A DNA stretch of 64,000 nucleotides from Calothrix sp. NIES-4105 (GCF_002368415.1 NZ_AP018290.1:9229717-9293716); one strand, 5' to 3'. Shown: positions 9,661 to 19,232, numbered from the stretch's first letter. Made by a program: numbers and translations. Notes: a model not told the origin generated them from the sequence alone.

Positions 9661-10464
9661 ATGAAGTTAAATTTAACAAGTCCATTAGTATTTATTGATT
9701 TAGAGACGACAGGTATAGATATAAATCAAGATAGAATTGTACAACTTGCTATTTTAAAAGTATTGCCTAACGGAAGTGAAGAAAGGAAAAAAGTTCTACT
9801 TAATCCGACTATCCCCATACAGCCAGCAGCTTCAAATATGCATGGTATATATGATGAAGATGTAAAACAGGCGCCAACTTTTGCTCAAATAGCTACAAAT
9901 TTAGCTGAATATATTGATGATGCTGATTTTGCTGGATATAATTCTAATAAATTTGATATTCCTTTGTTAATAGTAGAATTCTTGCGCGTTGGTATTGAAT
10001 TTAAACTAGAAGGAAAGAAATTTATCGATGTAATGACAATATTCCACAAAATGGAACCGAGAACACTAAAAGCCGCATATAAATTATACTGTGGAAAAGA
10101 ATTAGTGGGCGCCCATGATGCGGAAAATGATATTGTTGCTACATATGAAGTTTTGAAAGCTCAACTTCTGCGTTATGAGAATGTAGCGTATGAAGACAAA
10201 GAAGGAAATATATCTTACCCTATAAGTAATAATGTTGATACTTTAGCTGACTTTACACCCTTTAATTTAATTGACCCTACCAATAAAATAATTTCTGATG
10301 AGCAGGGTAAAGTTATATTTAATTTTGGTCAGTACAAAGGACAAGCTGTAGTAGATGTGCTTTTGGAGAAACCAGGATATTACCACTGGATGATGGAAGC
10401 AAATTTTTCCATATTTACCAAAAAAATAATTACACATGTTTGGGAAGGGGTAAAGAGAGAGTAA
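9661..10464 (+). CDS. DnaQ-like DEDDh 3'-5' exonuclease with ExoX-like C-terminus
   Basis: The protein begins LVFIDLETTGIDINQDRIVQ, the ExoI motif (Asp and Glu) of DEDD exonucleases. GYNSNKFDIPLL supplies the ExoII region and HDAENDIVATYEVL the ExoIII H-x4-D signature of the DEDDh subclass. The C-terminus (FNFGQYKGQAVVDVL, GYYHWMMEANF) resembles the accessory domain found after the nuclease core in ExoX-like proteins. I prefer ATG 9661 over an in-frame start 13 codons upstream because family similarity begins here. It is transcribed divergently from the helicase across a roughly 250-bp spacer. It should remove nucleotides from DNA 3' ends; repair or accessory defence functions are both possible, and the sequence does not decide. 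Confidence 0.85.
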   Translation: MKLNLTSPLVFIDLETTGIDINQDRIVQLAILKVLPNGSEERKKVLLNPTIPIQPAASNMHGIYDEDVKQAPTFAQIATNLAEYIDDADFAGYNSNKFDIPLLIVEFLRVGIEFKLEGKKFIDVMTIFHKMEPRTLKAAYKLYCGKELVGAHDAENDIVATYEVLKAQLLRYENVAYEDKEGNISYPISNNVDTLADFTPFNLIDPTNKIISDEQGKVIFNFGQYKGQAVVDVLLEKPGYYHWMMEANFSIFTKKIITHVWEGVKRE

Positions 10465-10466
10465 GG

Positions 10467-10973
10467 CTAAATTGGTAAAGTTTTAGCCCTTCTCTCAAAG
10501 CTGTTGAAATCTACAACTTTCGACTTTCTTGCAGCTTCCCAAATTTCGTTGACAATATCTATCAATGGTGGGATCACAATTAAAACATATTGACCCACTT
10601 GCTTACCGCTTTTTCCTGCTACTTTCACGGCTGTGGGAAGGTTTTCGCCGAAATCCGACCAATCTTGCTTAACCCAGAAGATTTCTTCGCCAACAACAAC
10701 TAGCTGTTTATCCCGCAGACTGTTGTCGTAACCACTATCGTCCAAAAATTTAATTAACTTCCTAACCGTTTGTAGAGAGACATCTTTTCTCAGGTTTTTG
10801 ATTGCCCGTATTTCCAGAAGCTGCTCCCAGCTAAAAATGACGGTCGGTCTTGCATTATTACCGAACCGATAGGGAACAATGAGACCTACCTTTTCTAAAT
10901 AGGCAAGTCTGCTAGATGTGCAGCCAGCCAGATGCATTGTCTCTTGTCTTGTAAAACCTGACATCTGGTTCAT
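10467..10973 (-). CDS. MerR-like HTH protein
   Basis: The 168-residue protein starts MSGFTRQETMHLAGCTSSRLAYLEKVGLIVP within its first 40 residues, which fits a MerR-type winged helix-turn-helix (helix, turn, recognition helix, then a wing around RPTVIFSWEQLLEI). The following stretch (LRKDVSLQTVRKLIKFLDD) is the usual helical extension. The C-terminal half has no recognised effector domain and lacks the cysteines of metal-sensing MerR members. It converges on the exonuclease gene with a 2-bp gap and diverges from the methylase operon (219-bp spacer), so it could regulate that operon. Similar proteins in cyanobacteria sometimes act as antitoxin-like regulators, but no toxin is adjacent. Confidence 0.65.
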   Translation of the reverse strand: MNQMSGFTRQETMHLAGCTSSRLAYLEKVGLIVPYRFGNNARPTVIFSWEQLLEIRAIKNLRKDVSLQTVRKLIKFLDDSGYDNSLRDKQLVVVGEEIFWVKQDWSDFGENLPTAVKVAGKSGKQVGQYVLIVIPPLIDIVNEIWEAARKSKVVDFNSFERRAKTLPI

Positions 10974-11192
10974 ACCCGTTACCTGTCTACTTGCTTGCTC
11001 AAGTTAATGCTTTGGCTTTCTTTTGAGCTAAACGTTGCCTAATATTATACCAAAGCCCTAAATATATACAACCTAGTATGTTTTAACTTGTTTAAGTAAA
11101 ATTTTGTTGTAAAAAAAGCTAATTTTGTACAACAAAGTGATAATATTATGGCACGTCAATAATTGCTTCTGGTGTAGTACATTGGGATAAAC

Positions 11193-13952
11193 ATGGCTGG
11201 ACGGGGACTTGATTATGTAATTGAAACAGCTTGCCAGGTGTGGAACATGGAGCCACACCGAGATGTGCGTGTTCCCCCAGTTATAATCAGTGACAGCAAA
11301 CCAATACTTATTGATGCCTTATGGACGGATTACGCACTTCGTCCTAGCGCAACGAATTTGGCATTTATGGTGCAATCGGTTCAAGAGTCGAATGTTGAAC
11401 AGTGGAAACAAAGGCTAAGTCGTTATCCTATTCGTGCAGGACTGTTAGTTACAGAATCAGCTTATATCCTGCTCCAGTATCTCGACCCATCTGGTAAGTT
11501 GGAAGAACGGGAAATCGATCCAGAATCCTTAGCGGTTGAGCTTGCTGAACCAAGAAGCAAACTATTTACACCAAAAGCTTTAGCAGAATTTCGTACAGGT
11601 CAACTAACGCTTGCTGATTTAGAAGAATCAATTACCGAGCGTAGTTTATCTTTTTTACTTCGACAAAGGGCGGAGTTGGATAGAGCATTTCAAACAGCGA
11701 TTCAGGGAGTGCTTGAAGACATTGGCCTTCCACAGCAACAAAAACGTCCACAAAGTTATGTATCCTCTCGTGCAGAAATTGCAGCACATGGAATTCGCGT
11801 TGCCATCGCATTTATGGCTGCACGAATTTTAGAGGACAAAGGTTTTTTCGGTTCATCGCGTCCAACAAACGACCCTTATGCTTTACTAAATCGGACGGTT
11901 TCTCGTGTTAATGGTTTTTTTAAAAAGGCGTTGAAAGAATCTATGCCTTATTTAAGCGATAGGGTGTTGCAACGTCTAGCTGCTAACTTAGGGAGTCGAG
12001 TCAGTTTTGCGCTGGTAGATCATAAAGATGTTGGGTTGTTGTACGAGCGAGCTATTAAAGAACTGCCTAACGATGTTGATGGCGCAAACTGGACTGACTT
12101 ACAGCGACATTACACACCAGTTGCGATCGCTGAACGTATGCTCGAACTGCTTCCTTTGGAACGCCTGCGTCCAGAGGAACGTGTAATTTTTGATCCAGCT
12201 GCAGGTTCGGGTAGCCTCTTATTAGCTGCTACATCTCGTCTTGCAGGAATGCCTGATATTCCTGAAGATGTAGAAGCACGAAAATATTATCTTGCACAGC
12301 ATGTTGCAGGAAATGACTTAGATCAATATGCGGACTTAGTAACGCAACTGAGGTACACTTTAGCAAGAGAGTCTTTGGGTCAAGGTCTTCCATTCCCCTT
12401 TCCTTCTCACTTTTCCCACGAAAATTATGAGGACTTAAATAAGGAAAACTTGGGTATCAAACCGCGTGTTATTGTTGCAAATCCGCCATTTGGAAAAAAG
12501 GGCAATACTCAACAAGCAGCAACATTTATAGAAAAAGTTTTCAGTTGGTTGGAAAAAGATGCTCAATTTGCTTTTATCTTGCCTCAATCTTTTTTAACAG
12601 CTTCAACTTATGGCATACCAAATGTACGGAGATTGCTAACTGAAAATTGCCGTATATGTGAAGTATGGCAATTTCCGGAAGGTGCTGTTGGAATTGATGC
12701 AAGACAATCTGTATGCATTGTAATTGGAACCTTAGGTAAGTCTAGAATTATTGTTCCAACTGTTGCACGAGCAATTTTTTCAGGAGCGAAAATTTCTGAG
12801 GTACGAGATAATAGTTTTCTCGGTGCAACATGGATTACGCAATTAAATTCCGCTGATGATTGGGCATCAGTTACAGCACCACCCATCAGTATAAATGTTC
12901 CTACAATACCCCTTGAAAACCTTTTTTTCGTTTTTAATGGTGTCAAACCTGGCTATCTCAGTAAAACTTATCCACCAGTTTCTCAATGTCTGGATGGGAT
13001 TACATGTAAGCGCTACTGGAATTTAAAATGGCGTGACAAAAATCGACTATGGATAGATCCAGAACTAGTAGATGACAATGAACGTTGGATCCGTTACGGC
13101 TCAGAATTTCTTGAGGGTTCAAGGCTAGAAAATGCTGAGTTATTTGATAAGCCAAAAATATTAGTTAGTCGCAAAGTTAATCGTAGTTCTTTAGAACCGC
13201 TTGCAGTTCAACTGGATACTACAGGTTTTTGCCCTAACGATAGTTTATTTTGTGTTCTTCCAATTGGGGAAACAGCAAGGTGCAATAATGGTTATAACCT
13301 AAATGAAATCCCTGAAGGATGGAATGATCTAAATTATGAGCAGCAGAGACTTTGGCTGCTTGGCATTCTCGCCTCGAAAATAGGTAATTTGCTATCATTA
13401 ATTGGGCGTAGTACTCGTGGATTAACAAGAGAGACATTGTGTAAACTACAATTACCTCTAAAAATAGACTTTCGCATAATCGATATTACTCATCAGATTA
13501 TTGAGCGCGATCAAAATCGTGTTCCTATTCCTAAACCAGATGAGCTACGCAGGCAATTAGATGAAATTGTAGAAGAATCATATGGAAATCCACACTGTAT
13601 TGAGATAGCTCGCACAGGAGAACCGCCAGAATTAAAGGAATGGAAATCAGAGCAAACAAAGCCTACATTTGTTGTACGTGGTCAAGTTTTAGAAGTGTCT
13701 AAAGATAATAGTCAAATTCATTTATATTTGAGTGGATTAATGGATGACAATAAAGAAGAATGGGTACCAATGCTACCAGAAATACCTGGCTGGGCACTTG
13801 ATGGCACAGTTTTTGAAGCTGAATTAAGTGAAGATGTAGCAACATTTGAAGAAATTGCTCAACGTCCTTGGGCTATAAGACATTTTCGTCATACGCCTCG
13901 TCCTTATTTTACAGACGATGAGTTAAGGGAAGAACTGGGGATGGAGACGTAA
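11193..13952 (+). CDS. N6-adenine DNA methylase, HsdM-like, 919 residues
   Basis: The catalytic core has motif I DPAAGSGSLLLA at residues 334-345 and motif IV NPPFGKKG at 430-437, preceded by RHYTPVAIAERM, the usual lead-in of type I and type II gamma-class N6-adenine methylases. About 300 residues precede the core. They include a beta-rich start (residues 28-110) that could be a degenerate nuclease-like or adaptor domain, with no clear PD-(D/E)XK motif. About 450 residues follow and probably contain the target-recognition region. It is longer than a normal HsdM, and no HsdS or HsdR gene is near, so it may be a type IIG-like or stand-alone defence methylase. A metallo-beta-lactamase-fold gene starts 10 bp after its stop, which implies joint function. 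Confidence 0.8.
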   Translation: MAGRGLDYVIETACQVWNMEPHRDVRVPPVIISDSKPILIDALWTDYALRPSATNLAFMVQSVQESNVEQWKQRLSRYPIRAGLLVTESAYILLQYLDPSGKLEEREIDPESLAVELAEPRSKLFTPKALAEFRTGQLTLADLEESITERSLSFLLRQRAELDRAFQTAIQGVLEDIGLPQQQKRPQSYVSSRAEIAAHGIRVAIAFMAARILEDKGFFGSSRPTNDPYALLNRTVSRVNGFFKKALKESMPYLSDRVLQRLAANLGSRVSFALVDHKDVGLLYERAIKELPNDVDGANWTDLQRHYTPVAIAERMLELLPLERLRPEERVIFDPAAGSGSLLLAATSRLAGMPDIPEDVEARKYYLAQHVAGNDLDQYADLVTQLRYTLARESLGQGLPFPFPSHFSHENYEDLNKENLGIKPRVIVANPPFGKKGNTQQAATFIEKVFSWLEKDAQFAFILPQSFLTASTYGIPNVRRLLTENCRICEVWQFPEGAVGIDARQSVCIVIGTLGKSRIIVPTVARAIFSGAKISEVRDNSFLGATWITQLNSADDWASVTAPPISINVPTIPLENLFFVFNGVKPGYLSKTYPPVSQCLDGITCKRYWNLKWRDKNRLWIDPELVDDNERWIRYGSEFLEGSRLENAELFDKPKILVSRKVNRSSLEPLAVQLDTTGFCPNDSLFCVLPIGETARCNNGYNLNEIPEGWNDLNYEQQRLWLLGILASKIGNLLSLIGRSTRGLTRETLCKLQLPLKIDFRIIDITHQIIERDQNRVPIPKPDELRRQLDEIVEESYGNPHCIEIARTGEPPELKEWKSEQTKPTFVVRGQVLEVSKDNSQIHLYLSGLMDDNKEEWVPMLPEIPGWALDGTVFEAELSEDVATFEEIAQRPWAIRHFRHTPRPYFTDDELREELGMET

Positions 13953-13962
13953 AACAAATTCT

Positions 13963-14997
13963 ATGACTTGTGAGTTAGTTTTTTTACCTGTTGGAAATGC
14001 TGATAGTATCGTTATTAGTCCTAATGACGATTCTGTTGTTGTAGTCGATCTACATAAGATACCTATCCTTCTTAAGTGGTTGCAAACTAAAAAAGTAACT
14101 AACATTAGTAGAATCTATATAACTCACGAACATCGAGACCATTTTCCATCACTGGAAGATTTGGTTACATTTCTTGATAATTGGTTAAAACGTGGAAACA
14201 TCAGTACTCTTTGTCTTCCTCATGAAGTATATAAAGATGCAAAGAAAAAAGTGATATCTGATAGAGCAAAATATAAAAGCCTTGAAGATGCTTTATTACG
14301 CCTTAGACAATGGGAAAAGAAAAATATGATCAAATTTATAGAAGCGACTCGTGGTTCTAATCCCTATTTGCAAGGCGCCCTCTCAATTAGTATTTTACAC
14401 CCAGGACTTTTATACGCTCAAGATCATCTAGCAACAGTCAAAGGTAAAGATAACGAAATATCTGTTGTGTTACGTGTCAGTTATGGCAATTTTGTTGCAC
14501 TGCTACTGGCAGATATAGAAGGCACCGGACTAAAAGAATGTGTTGAAATTTGCCAACCAGATGAATTAAGCGCGAACATAGTAAAAATTCCGCATCATGG
14601 CGCCTATCCCAAAAATGGAGATGACCTCAAGCATTTACTTGAAAAAATTGATGCGGAACTAGCTGTTTTATCAGTAGGCAGTACTAATACATATGGACAT
14701 GTAGTCCCAGAGCTATTTAAAGTTTTATCGAATCAAAAAGATGATGAATTTAAGAAATTAGACAATTTTGTTTGCACAGAGGCAACTCGGGCGTGCGTTA
14801 ATTCAAATAAAGAACGTGCAGCAATGGGAAAATCTGGATTAGAGAAAGCTCAGAAATGTGCGGGAGAAATAACAATTAATGCTGAAACCTCTGGTAAATG
14901 GGATTTGAAAACAGAAACAGAGCATGAAAGTGTAATTTCTGAATTCAAATATCCCGCATGTAAAGGTAAAATTGACTTTGGTTCTATTTCCAAGTAA
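13963..14997 (+). CDS. Metallo-beta-lactamase-fold hydrolase, operonic with the methylase
   Basis: The 344-residue protein has the metal-binding signature THEHRDH with His55, His57, Asp59 and His60, a later ADIEG segment and a KIPHHG segment, which together resemble the ComEC/Rec2-type MBL subgroup. There are no membrane segments, so it is a soluble hydrolase, unlike full ComEC. The C-terminal 80 residues are lysine-rich with three scattered cysteines and match no domain I know. It starts 10 bp after the methylase stop and shares its strand, so the two are very likely one transcription unit. A nuclease or phosphodiesterase partner of the methylase is plausible, because MBL-fold enzymes can be nucleases, but the substrate is unknown. 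Confidence 0.8.
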   Translation: MTCELVFLPVGNADSIVISPNDDSVVVVDLHKIPILLKWLQTKKVTNISRIYITHEHRDHFPSLEDLVTFLDNWLKRGNISTLCLPHEVYKDAKKKVISDRAKYKSLEDALLRLRQWEKKNMIKFIEATRGSNPYLQGALSISILHPGLLYAQDHLATVKGKDNEISVVLRVSYGNFVALLLADIEGTGLKECVEICQPDELSANIVKIPHHGAYPKNGDDLKHLLEKIDAELAVLSVGSTNTYGHVVPELFKVLSNQKDDEFKKLDNFVCTEATRACVNSNKERAAMGKSGLEKAQKCAGEITINAETSGKWDLKTETEHESVISEFKYPACKGKIDFGSISK

Positions 14998-15189
14998 TCA
15001 ATTTTCCATAACTTATCTTAATAATCCTTTCTTTGTGCCCTTTGTGCCCTTTGTGGTTCATTCTCTTCCCTCTATGCCCTCTGCACCTCTGTGGTAAATA
15101 AAATTACATAACTGCACATCTGAGGACAGATATGCTACAACTACCCCCAAGATTTATTGTTGGGTCTTGTTCCTCGACCCAACCTACAA

Positions 15190-16254
15190 TTAAGTCCAGT
15201 ATAAGATTTTGGCGTTGGGGAAACGGCGCCCAATTTCACCCTCAAAAAACCTACGCAGTGTCTTCATAATGTCGTTATCGTACACATACTTGGTACCGCC
15301 AAACTTGTTACGCTTCACGCTACGCTTTTCTTCGTCCATATCTAACTTCGAGTGTGGATACCAAGTTTGTAAAACTTCCTTGGAACCAGGTGTAAAGCGG
15401 TGCGATATTAACTCGAACGTTAAATCACATTCAAAATCTAAAGCTTCGCTAATTTGGTCAAACAAATTACTATAGTGCATTTCCCAATCATCCATCGGCA
15501 TAATTGGCGCCACTACCAACCCAACTGGATACTTCGCCAATGCTAACTTTCGCAGTCCCATTAACCGAGATGCAACTGACGCAGTACCACCTTCAAACCT
15601 ACCAGAAATAGGCGCCGCATTTACACTGACTCTACAGCGAGTATGTCCGTTATGCGGTAAATCTAAAAGTGGTTCAACAGCATCAAACTTCGATACCCAA
15701 CGTAAATACCCATCTTCACGGGTACCAAAATAACGAATACATTCAGCTAAACTACCCGTTAAATGCTCAATACCTAGCGGGTCAGTATAACAGCTAACCT
15801 CATAACTGGTAGCCTTTCCTGGCTGCTCATATTTAGCTAAATTATCTAAGATTTGCGGTAAGTTGGCGTATGCTCTAATTACTGGTGGTCCACTTAAACT
15901 GCCTGCTAAATAACAATATTGACAGTGTGCAGGACAACCCTCAGCTAAATGAAACTGCCAGTCAGCAGAAGGTGGAATAGGACTAAGCTTAAACTGACTT
16001 GGTGGCGCCGTCACTACAGCAAGAGTACGTTTAGAAATATCATAAGTCTCGCGCTCAGTTTCTCCGCGTAAACCAGTCAAACGGTTACGTGGCAACTCCT
16101 CAATAGGTAAATTAAGCGCTTCGATACGCTGCTTAATCTTCTGTCCCCAAGGTTCATCAAGCGCTGCGGGTGTAAATATCACTCGTTCAGGCATCCAAAC
16201 GCGCGCTGGACGCGGTTGAGTGCTATCTGTACTAACTTTATCTGCAAGCATCAT
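15190..16254 (-). CDS. Spore photoproduct lyase (SplB)-family radical SAM enzyme
   Basis: The radical SAM cluster motif is present as GCPAHCQYCYLAG, with Cys107, Cys111 and Cys114 spaced C-x3-C-x2-C. A second conserved region, SCYTDPLGIEHLTGSL, places Cys155 where spore photoproduct lyase carries its hydrogen-donor cysteine. The alignment of Cys155 is by eye. The length, 354 residues, is normal for the family. In Bacillus the enzyme repairs the spore thymine dimer; cyanobacteria do not sporulate this way, so the substrate here may be another lesion or the name may be only a family label. The gene stands alone, convergent with the methylase operon. A second ATG directly after the first makes the exact start uncertain by one codon. 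Confidence 0.85.
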   Translation of the reverse strand: MMLADKVSTDSTQPRPARVWMPERVIFTPAALDEPWGQKIKQRIEALNLPIEELPRNRLTGLRGETERETYDISKRTLAVVTAPPSQFKLSPIPPSADWQFHLAEGCPAHCQYCYLAGSLSGPPVIRAYANLPQILDNLAKYEQPGKATSYEVSCYTDPLGIEHLTGSLAECIRYFGTREDGYLRWVSKFDAVEPLLDLPHNGHTRCRVSVNAAPISGRFEGGTASVASRLMGLRKLALAKYPVGLVVAPIMPMDDWEMHYSNLFDQISEALDFECDLTFELISHRFTPGSKEVLQTWYPHSKLDMDEEKRSVKRNKFGGTKYVYDNDIMKTLRRFFEGEIGRRFPNAKILYWT

Positions 16255-16400
16255 AATTATTCTTATATTAAGTTGTGTTCAAGGCTGTAGCAGAAGCGTT
16301 GCTGTATCTCTATACTTCTTATAATAATGCTTGACCAAATTAGTGAGCATACCGGATTTTACCCAATTAGATGTAGTGCTTTCCAATTGGGCACCTTTAG

Positions 16401-16461
16401 CAACGGATTACGTAACGGATGTAACGGATGGTTTATCCGTTACATCCGCTCTATCCGTTGC
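16401..16461. repeat. Inverted repeat of the AACGGATGTAACGGAT family
   Basis: A left arm of iterated AACGGAT units (near 16401-16429) faces a right arm of ATCCGTTACATCC and ATCCGTTG units (16434-16461) across a very short loop, so the RNA or single strand could fold into a strong hairpin. The same motif recurs near 5997-6014 and, several times, between 43881 and 44460. It is downstream of the coiled-coil gene and could serve as a terminator, or be a dispersed repeat. Confidence 0.6.
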
Positions 16462-16471
16462 CAGTTAATGT

Positions 16472-16876
16472 TTAAGCTTCTGAGTCACCCTCAGTGTTAC
16501 GATTTTGAAGGATATCGAAGATACGACGATTTTCTGTTTGCAAACCCCTTATCTCTAGTGTTATCTCCAACATATCCGCGCGTAAGTCTCGAATTTCATT
16601 TTGCACAATCTCGAAATTGCGCTGGGTTGTTTCAAAGTTGCGCTGATGCTGGGTGACGGTTTCCAGCAGTGCGCTTACTGCTAAACGCATATCAATTAAT
16701 TGGTCTTCCATCCGGTTGATGCGTTCTTCGTTACTCATGTTTTTACCAGTCTCTAAATTACGTTGATTTCTTTCAAAATTGCGCTGATGCTGGGTAGCGC
16801 TTTCCAATAGTGCTATTACTGCTATACGCATGTCTATTAAGTTCTCTATGCGGTTGATGCGTTCGGAGTTGCTCAT
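16472..16876 (-). CDS. Small coiled-coil protein with an internal duplication
   Basis: A hydrophilic protein of about 134 residues made almost wholly of heptad-like helices. Two successive segments, starting MSNSERINRIENLIDMRIAV and MSNEERINRMEDQLIDMRLA, each followed by a QHQRNFE..QRN stretch, show an internal duplication of about 50 residues. I place the start at ATG 16876, where the first repeat begins, not six codons upstream. There is no membrane segment or catalytic motif. Small coiled-coil proteins of this kind are frequent in cyanobacteria and their roles are unknown. An inverted repeat follows its stop. Confidence 0.65.
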   Translation of the reverse strand: MSNSERINRIENLIDMRIAVIALLESATQHQRNFERNQRNLETGKNMSNEERINRMEDQLIDMRLAVSALLETVTQHQRNFETTQRNFEIVQNEIRDLRADMLEITLEIRGLQTENRRIFDILQNRNTEGDSEA

Positions 16877-17062
16877 ATGGAAGCGCCAATACACAAGGTA
16901 TAAGTGTTCTAATTATAATTTATATACGTGAATTTTGTATTAATATTGGTCAAAGCTATTTAATAAAAATTAAAAAGCAGACGTTTTTTGTGATTTCAGG
17001 TACGATAACGCTTGCAGGTCTATATAATACAGGCTCTGGGCATCTAAACGCTGGTAATTTTT

Positions 17063-19171
17063 ATGACTCCTCGGATTAAGTTTTTGATGTGCGCTCCTGA
17101 CCACTATGATGTGGACTATGTGATTAACCCTTGGATGGAGGGAAATATTCACAAGTCTTCGCGCGACAAGGCTGTTGAGCAATGGGAAGGTTTACACCAT
17201 GTACTCAAGGAACACGCAATTGTTGATTTGGTGAAACCTGAAAAAGGTGTGCCTGATATGGTTTTTACCGCTAATGCTGGATTAGTATTAGGTAAAAATG
17301 TTGTTTTAAGCCGCTTTTTACATAAAGAACGGCAGGGTGAAGAACCATTTTTTAAAGCTTGGTTTGAGCAAAACGGTTACACTGTTTACGAACTTCCTAA
17401 AGATTTACCTTTTGAAGGCGCCGGTGATGCGCTTCTTGACCGGGAAGGACGCTGGCTTTGGGCTGGATATGGTTTTCGCTCAGAGTTAGACTCACACCCT
17501 TATTTGGCTAAGTGGTTAGATATTGAGGTGTTGTCTTTACGCTTAATTGACGATAGATTTTATCATCTTGATACGTGTTTTTGTCCTTTAGCTAACGGGT
17601 ATTTACTTTATTATCCAGGCGCCTTTGACTCATATTCAAATCGCCTTATTGAGATGCGCGTGGCAGCAGAAAAACGTATTGCTCTTGAAGAAGCTGACGC
17701 GGTTAACTTTGCTTGTAATGCGGTAAATATTGACCATATCGTCGTGATGAATAAAGCCTCTGATGGCTTGAAAGCACGACTCGCAGAAGTTGGTTTTCAA
17801 GTCCTCGAAACTCCACTGAACGAATTTCTCAAAGCAGGTGGCGCCGCTAAATGTTTGACTTTACGCACCACCGAACCTGTACGCGACGAAGTTCATGCAA
17901 GTGTGTACGTTGAAAGTCGTATACTTAAACTTGAAGGACATTTACTTGATTCAGGTTTAATTAACCGCGCGCTCGATTTAATTATCGATAACGGTGGTAG
18001 CTTCCAGGTATTAAACTTTAACTTAGGCGAACAGCGTCAAAGTACTTCGGCAGCAGAAGTAAAAGTTTCTGCACCTTCCCACGAAGTCATGGAAAGTATT
18101 CTTTCGCACTTAATTGATTTAGGTGCTGTAGATTTACCCCAAGATGAACGCGATGCTAAACTTGAGCCTGTTGAGCAAAACGGTGTGGCACCTGATGATT
18201 TCTACGTCACTACTATATACCCAACAGAAGTGCGCGTTAGTGGTGAGTGGGTGCAAGTGCAAAATCAACGTATGGATGGCGCCATTGCAATTACTCGAAA
18301 TCAAGGTATTGTTGCTAAGTGTAAATTATTACGCGATTTAGAAGTTGGCGAAGAAGTAATTGTTGATGTTCAAGGTATCCGCACTATTCGTAAACCTGAA
18401 TTGCGCGAGAAACGCAATGCTGAGGAATTCAGCTTTATGTCGGCAGGTGTTTCTAGCGAACGCCGTGTAGAATTAGTTGTTGAACAGGTAGCTTGGGAAT
18501 TACGTAAAATTCGTGATGCAGGTGGTAAAGTTGTTGTCACCGCAGGTCCAGTTGTAATTCATACTGGTGGTGGCGAACATTTATCGCGTTTAATTCGTGA
18601 AGGCTATGTACAAGCATTGCTAGGTGGTAATGCCATAGCTGTTCACGATATCGAACAGTCAATGATGGGTACATCATTAGGTGTTGATATGAAACGCGGT
18701 ATTTCAGTACGTGGAGGACATCGCCACCATCTCAAAGCAATAAATACAATTCGCCGTCATGGTAGCATTGCCAAAGCCGTAGAAGCGGGAATTATTAAAG
18801 GTGGGATAATGTACGAGTGCGTTAAAAATAACGTACCTTTCGTACTTGCAGGCTCAATTCGTGATGATGGTCCACTGCCTGATACTCAGATGGATTTGAT
18901 TAAAGCACAAGTTGAGTATACAGAACATATTCGCGGCGCCGAAATGATATTGATGCTATCCTCAATGCTGCACTCAATAGGTGTGGGTAACATGACACCT
19001 GCGGGAGTCAAAATGGTTTGCGTCGATATTAACCCAGCAGTAGTAACCAAGTTAAGTGACAGAGGTTCAATAGAGTCAGTTGGTGTAGTCACAGACGTAG
19101 GGTTATTCCTAAGTTTATTAATACAGCAACTCGATAAACTAACCAGCCCTTATATAACCAAAGCAAGGTAA
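17063..19171 (+). CDS. agrE: Arginine dihydrolase / ornithine cyclodeaminase fusion (AgrE)
   Basis: The N-terminal half is an amidinotransferase-fold arginine dihydrolase: FTANAGLV with Asn71, HLDTCFC with His168, and GGAAKCLTL with nucleophile Cys264. These positions agree with the residues reported for cyanobacterial ArgZ/AgrE. A linker follows, and the C-terminal region from about residue 370 matches the LOR/SDH-type and ornithine cyclodeaminase-like part (for example VTAGPVVIHTGGGEHLSRLI). The length, 702 residues, fits AgrE of Anabaena. The first domain converts arginine to ornithine, CO2 and ammonium, and the second converts ornithine to proline and ammonium, which releases nitrogen from arginine and cyanophycin. 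In heterocystous strains the product feeds vegetative-cell metabolism. The gene stands alone with about 170 bp of upstream DNA. Confidence 0.95.
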   Translation: MTPRIKFLMCAPDHYDVDYVINPWMEGNIHKSSRDKAVEQWEGLHHVLKEHAIVDLVKPEKGVPDMVFTANAGLVLGKNVVLSRFLHKERQGEEPFFKAWFEQNGYTVYELPKDLPFEGAGDALLDREGRWLWAGYGFRSELDSHPYLAKWLDIEVLSLRLIDDRFYHLDTCFCPLANGYLLYYPGAFDSYSNRLIEMRVAAEKRIALEEADAVNFACNAVNIDHIVVMNKASDGLKARLAEVGFQVLETPLNEFLKAGGAAKCLTLRTTEPVRDEVHASVYVESRILKLEGHLLDSGLINRALDLIIDNGGSFQVLNFNLGEQRQSTSAAEVKVSAPSHEVMESILSHLIDLGAVDLPQDERDAKLEPVEQNGVAPDDFYVTTIYPTEVRVSGEWVQVQNQRMDGAIAITRNQGIVAKCKLLRDLEVGEEVIVDVQGIRTIRKPELREKRNAEEFSFMSAGVSSERRVELVVEQVAWELRKIRDAGGKVVVTAGPVVIHTGGGEHLSRLIREGYVQALLGGNAIAVHDIEQSMMGTSLGVDMKRGISVRGGHRHHLKAINTIRRHGSIAKAVEAGIIKGGIMYECVKNNVPFVLAGSIRDDGPLPDTQMDLIKAQVEYTEHIRGAEMILMLSSMLHSIGVGNMTPAGVKMVCVDINPAVVTKLSDRGSIESVGVVTDVGLFLSLLIQQLDKLTSPYITKAR

Positions 19172-19232
19172 TATAACCTTGTAGGGTAGGCATCCTGCCT
19201 GCCCTTAAAATCGTAGGTTGGGTGAAACACTA

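Noticed and set aside
12608-12946. Minus-strand frame within the methylase
   Set aside because: It is antisense to a well-supported methylase frame.
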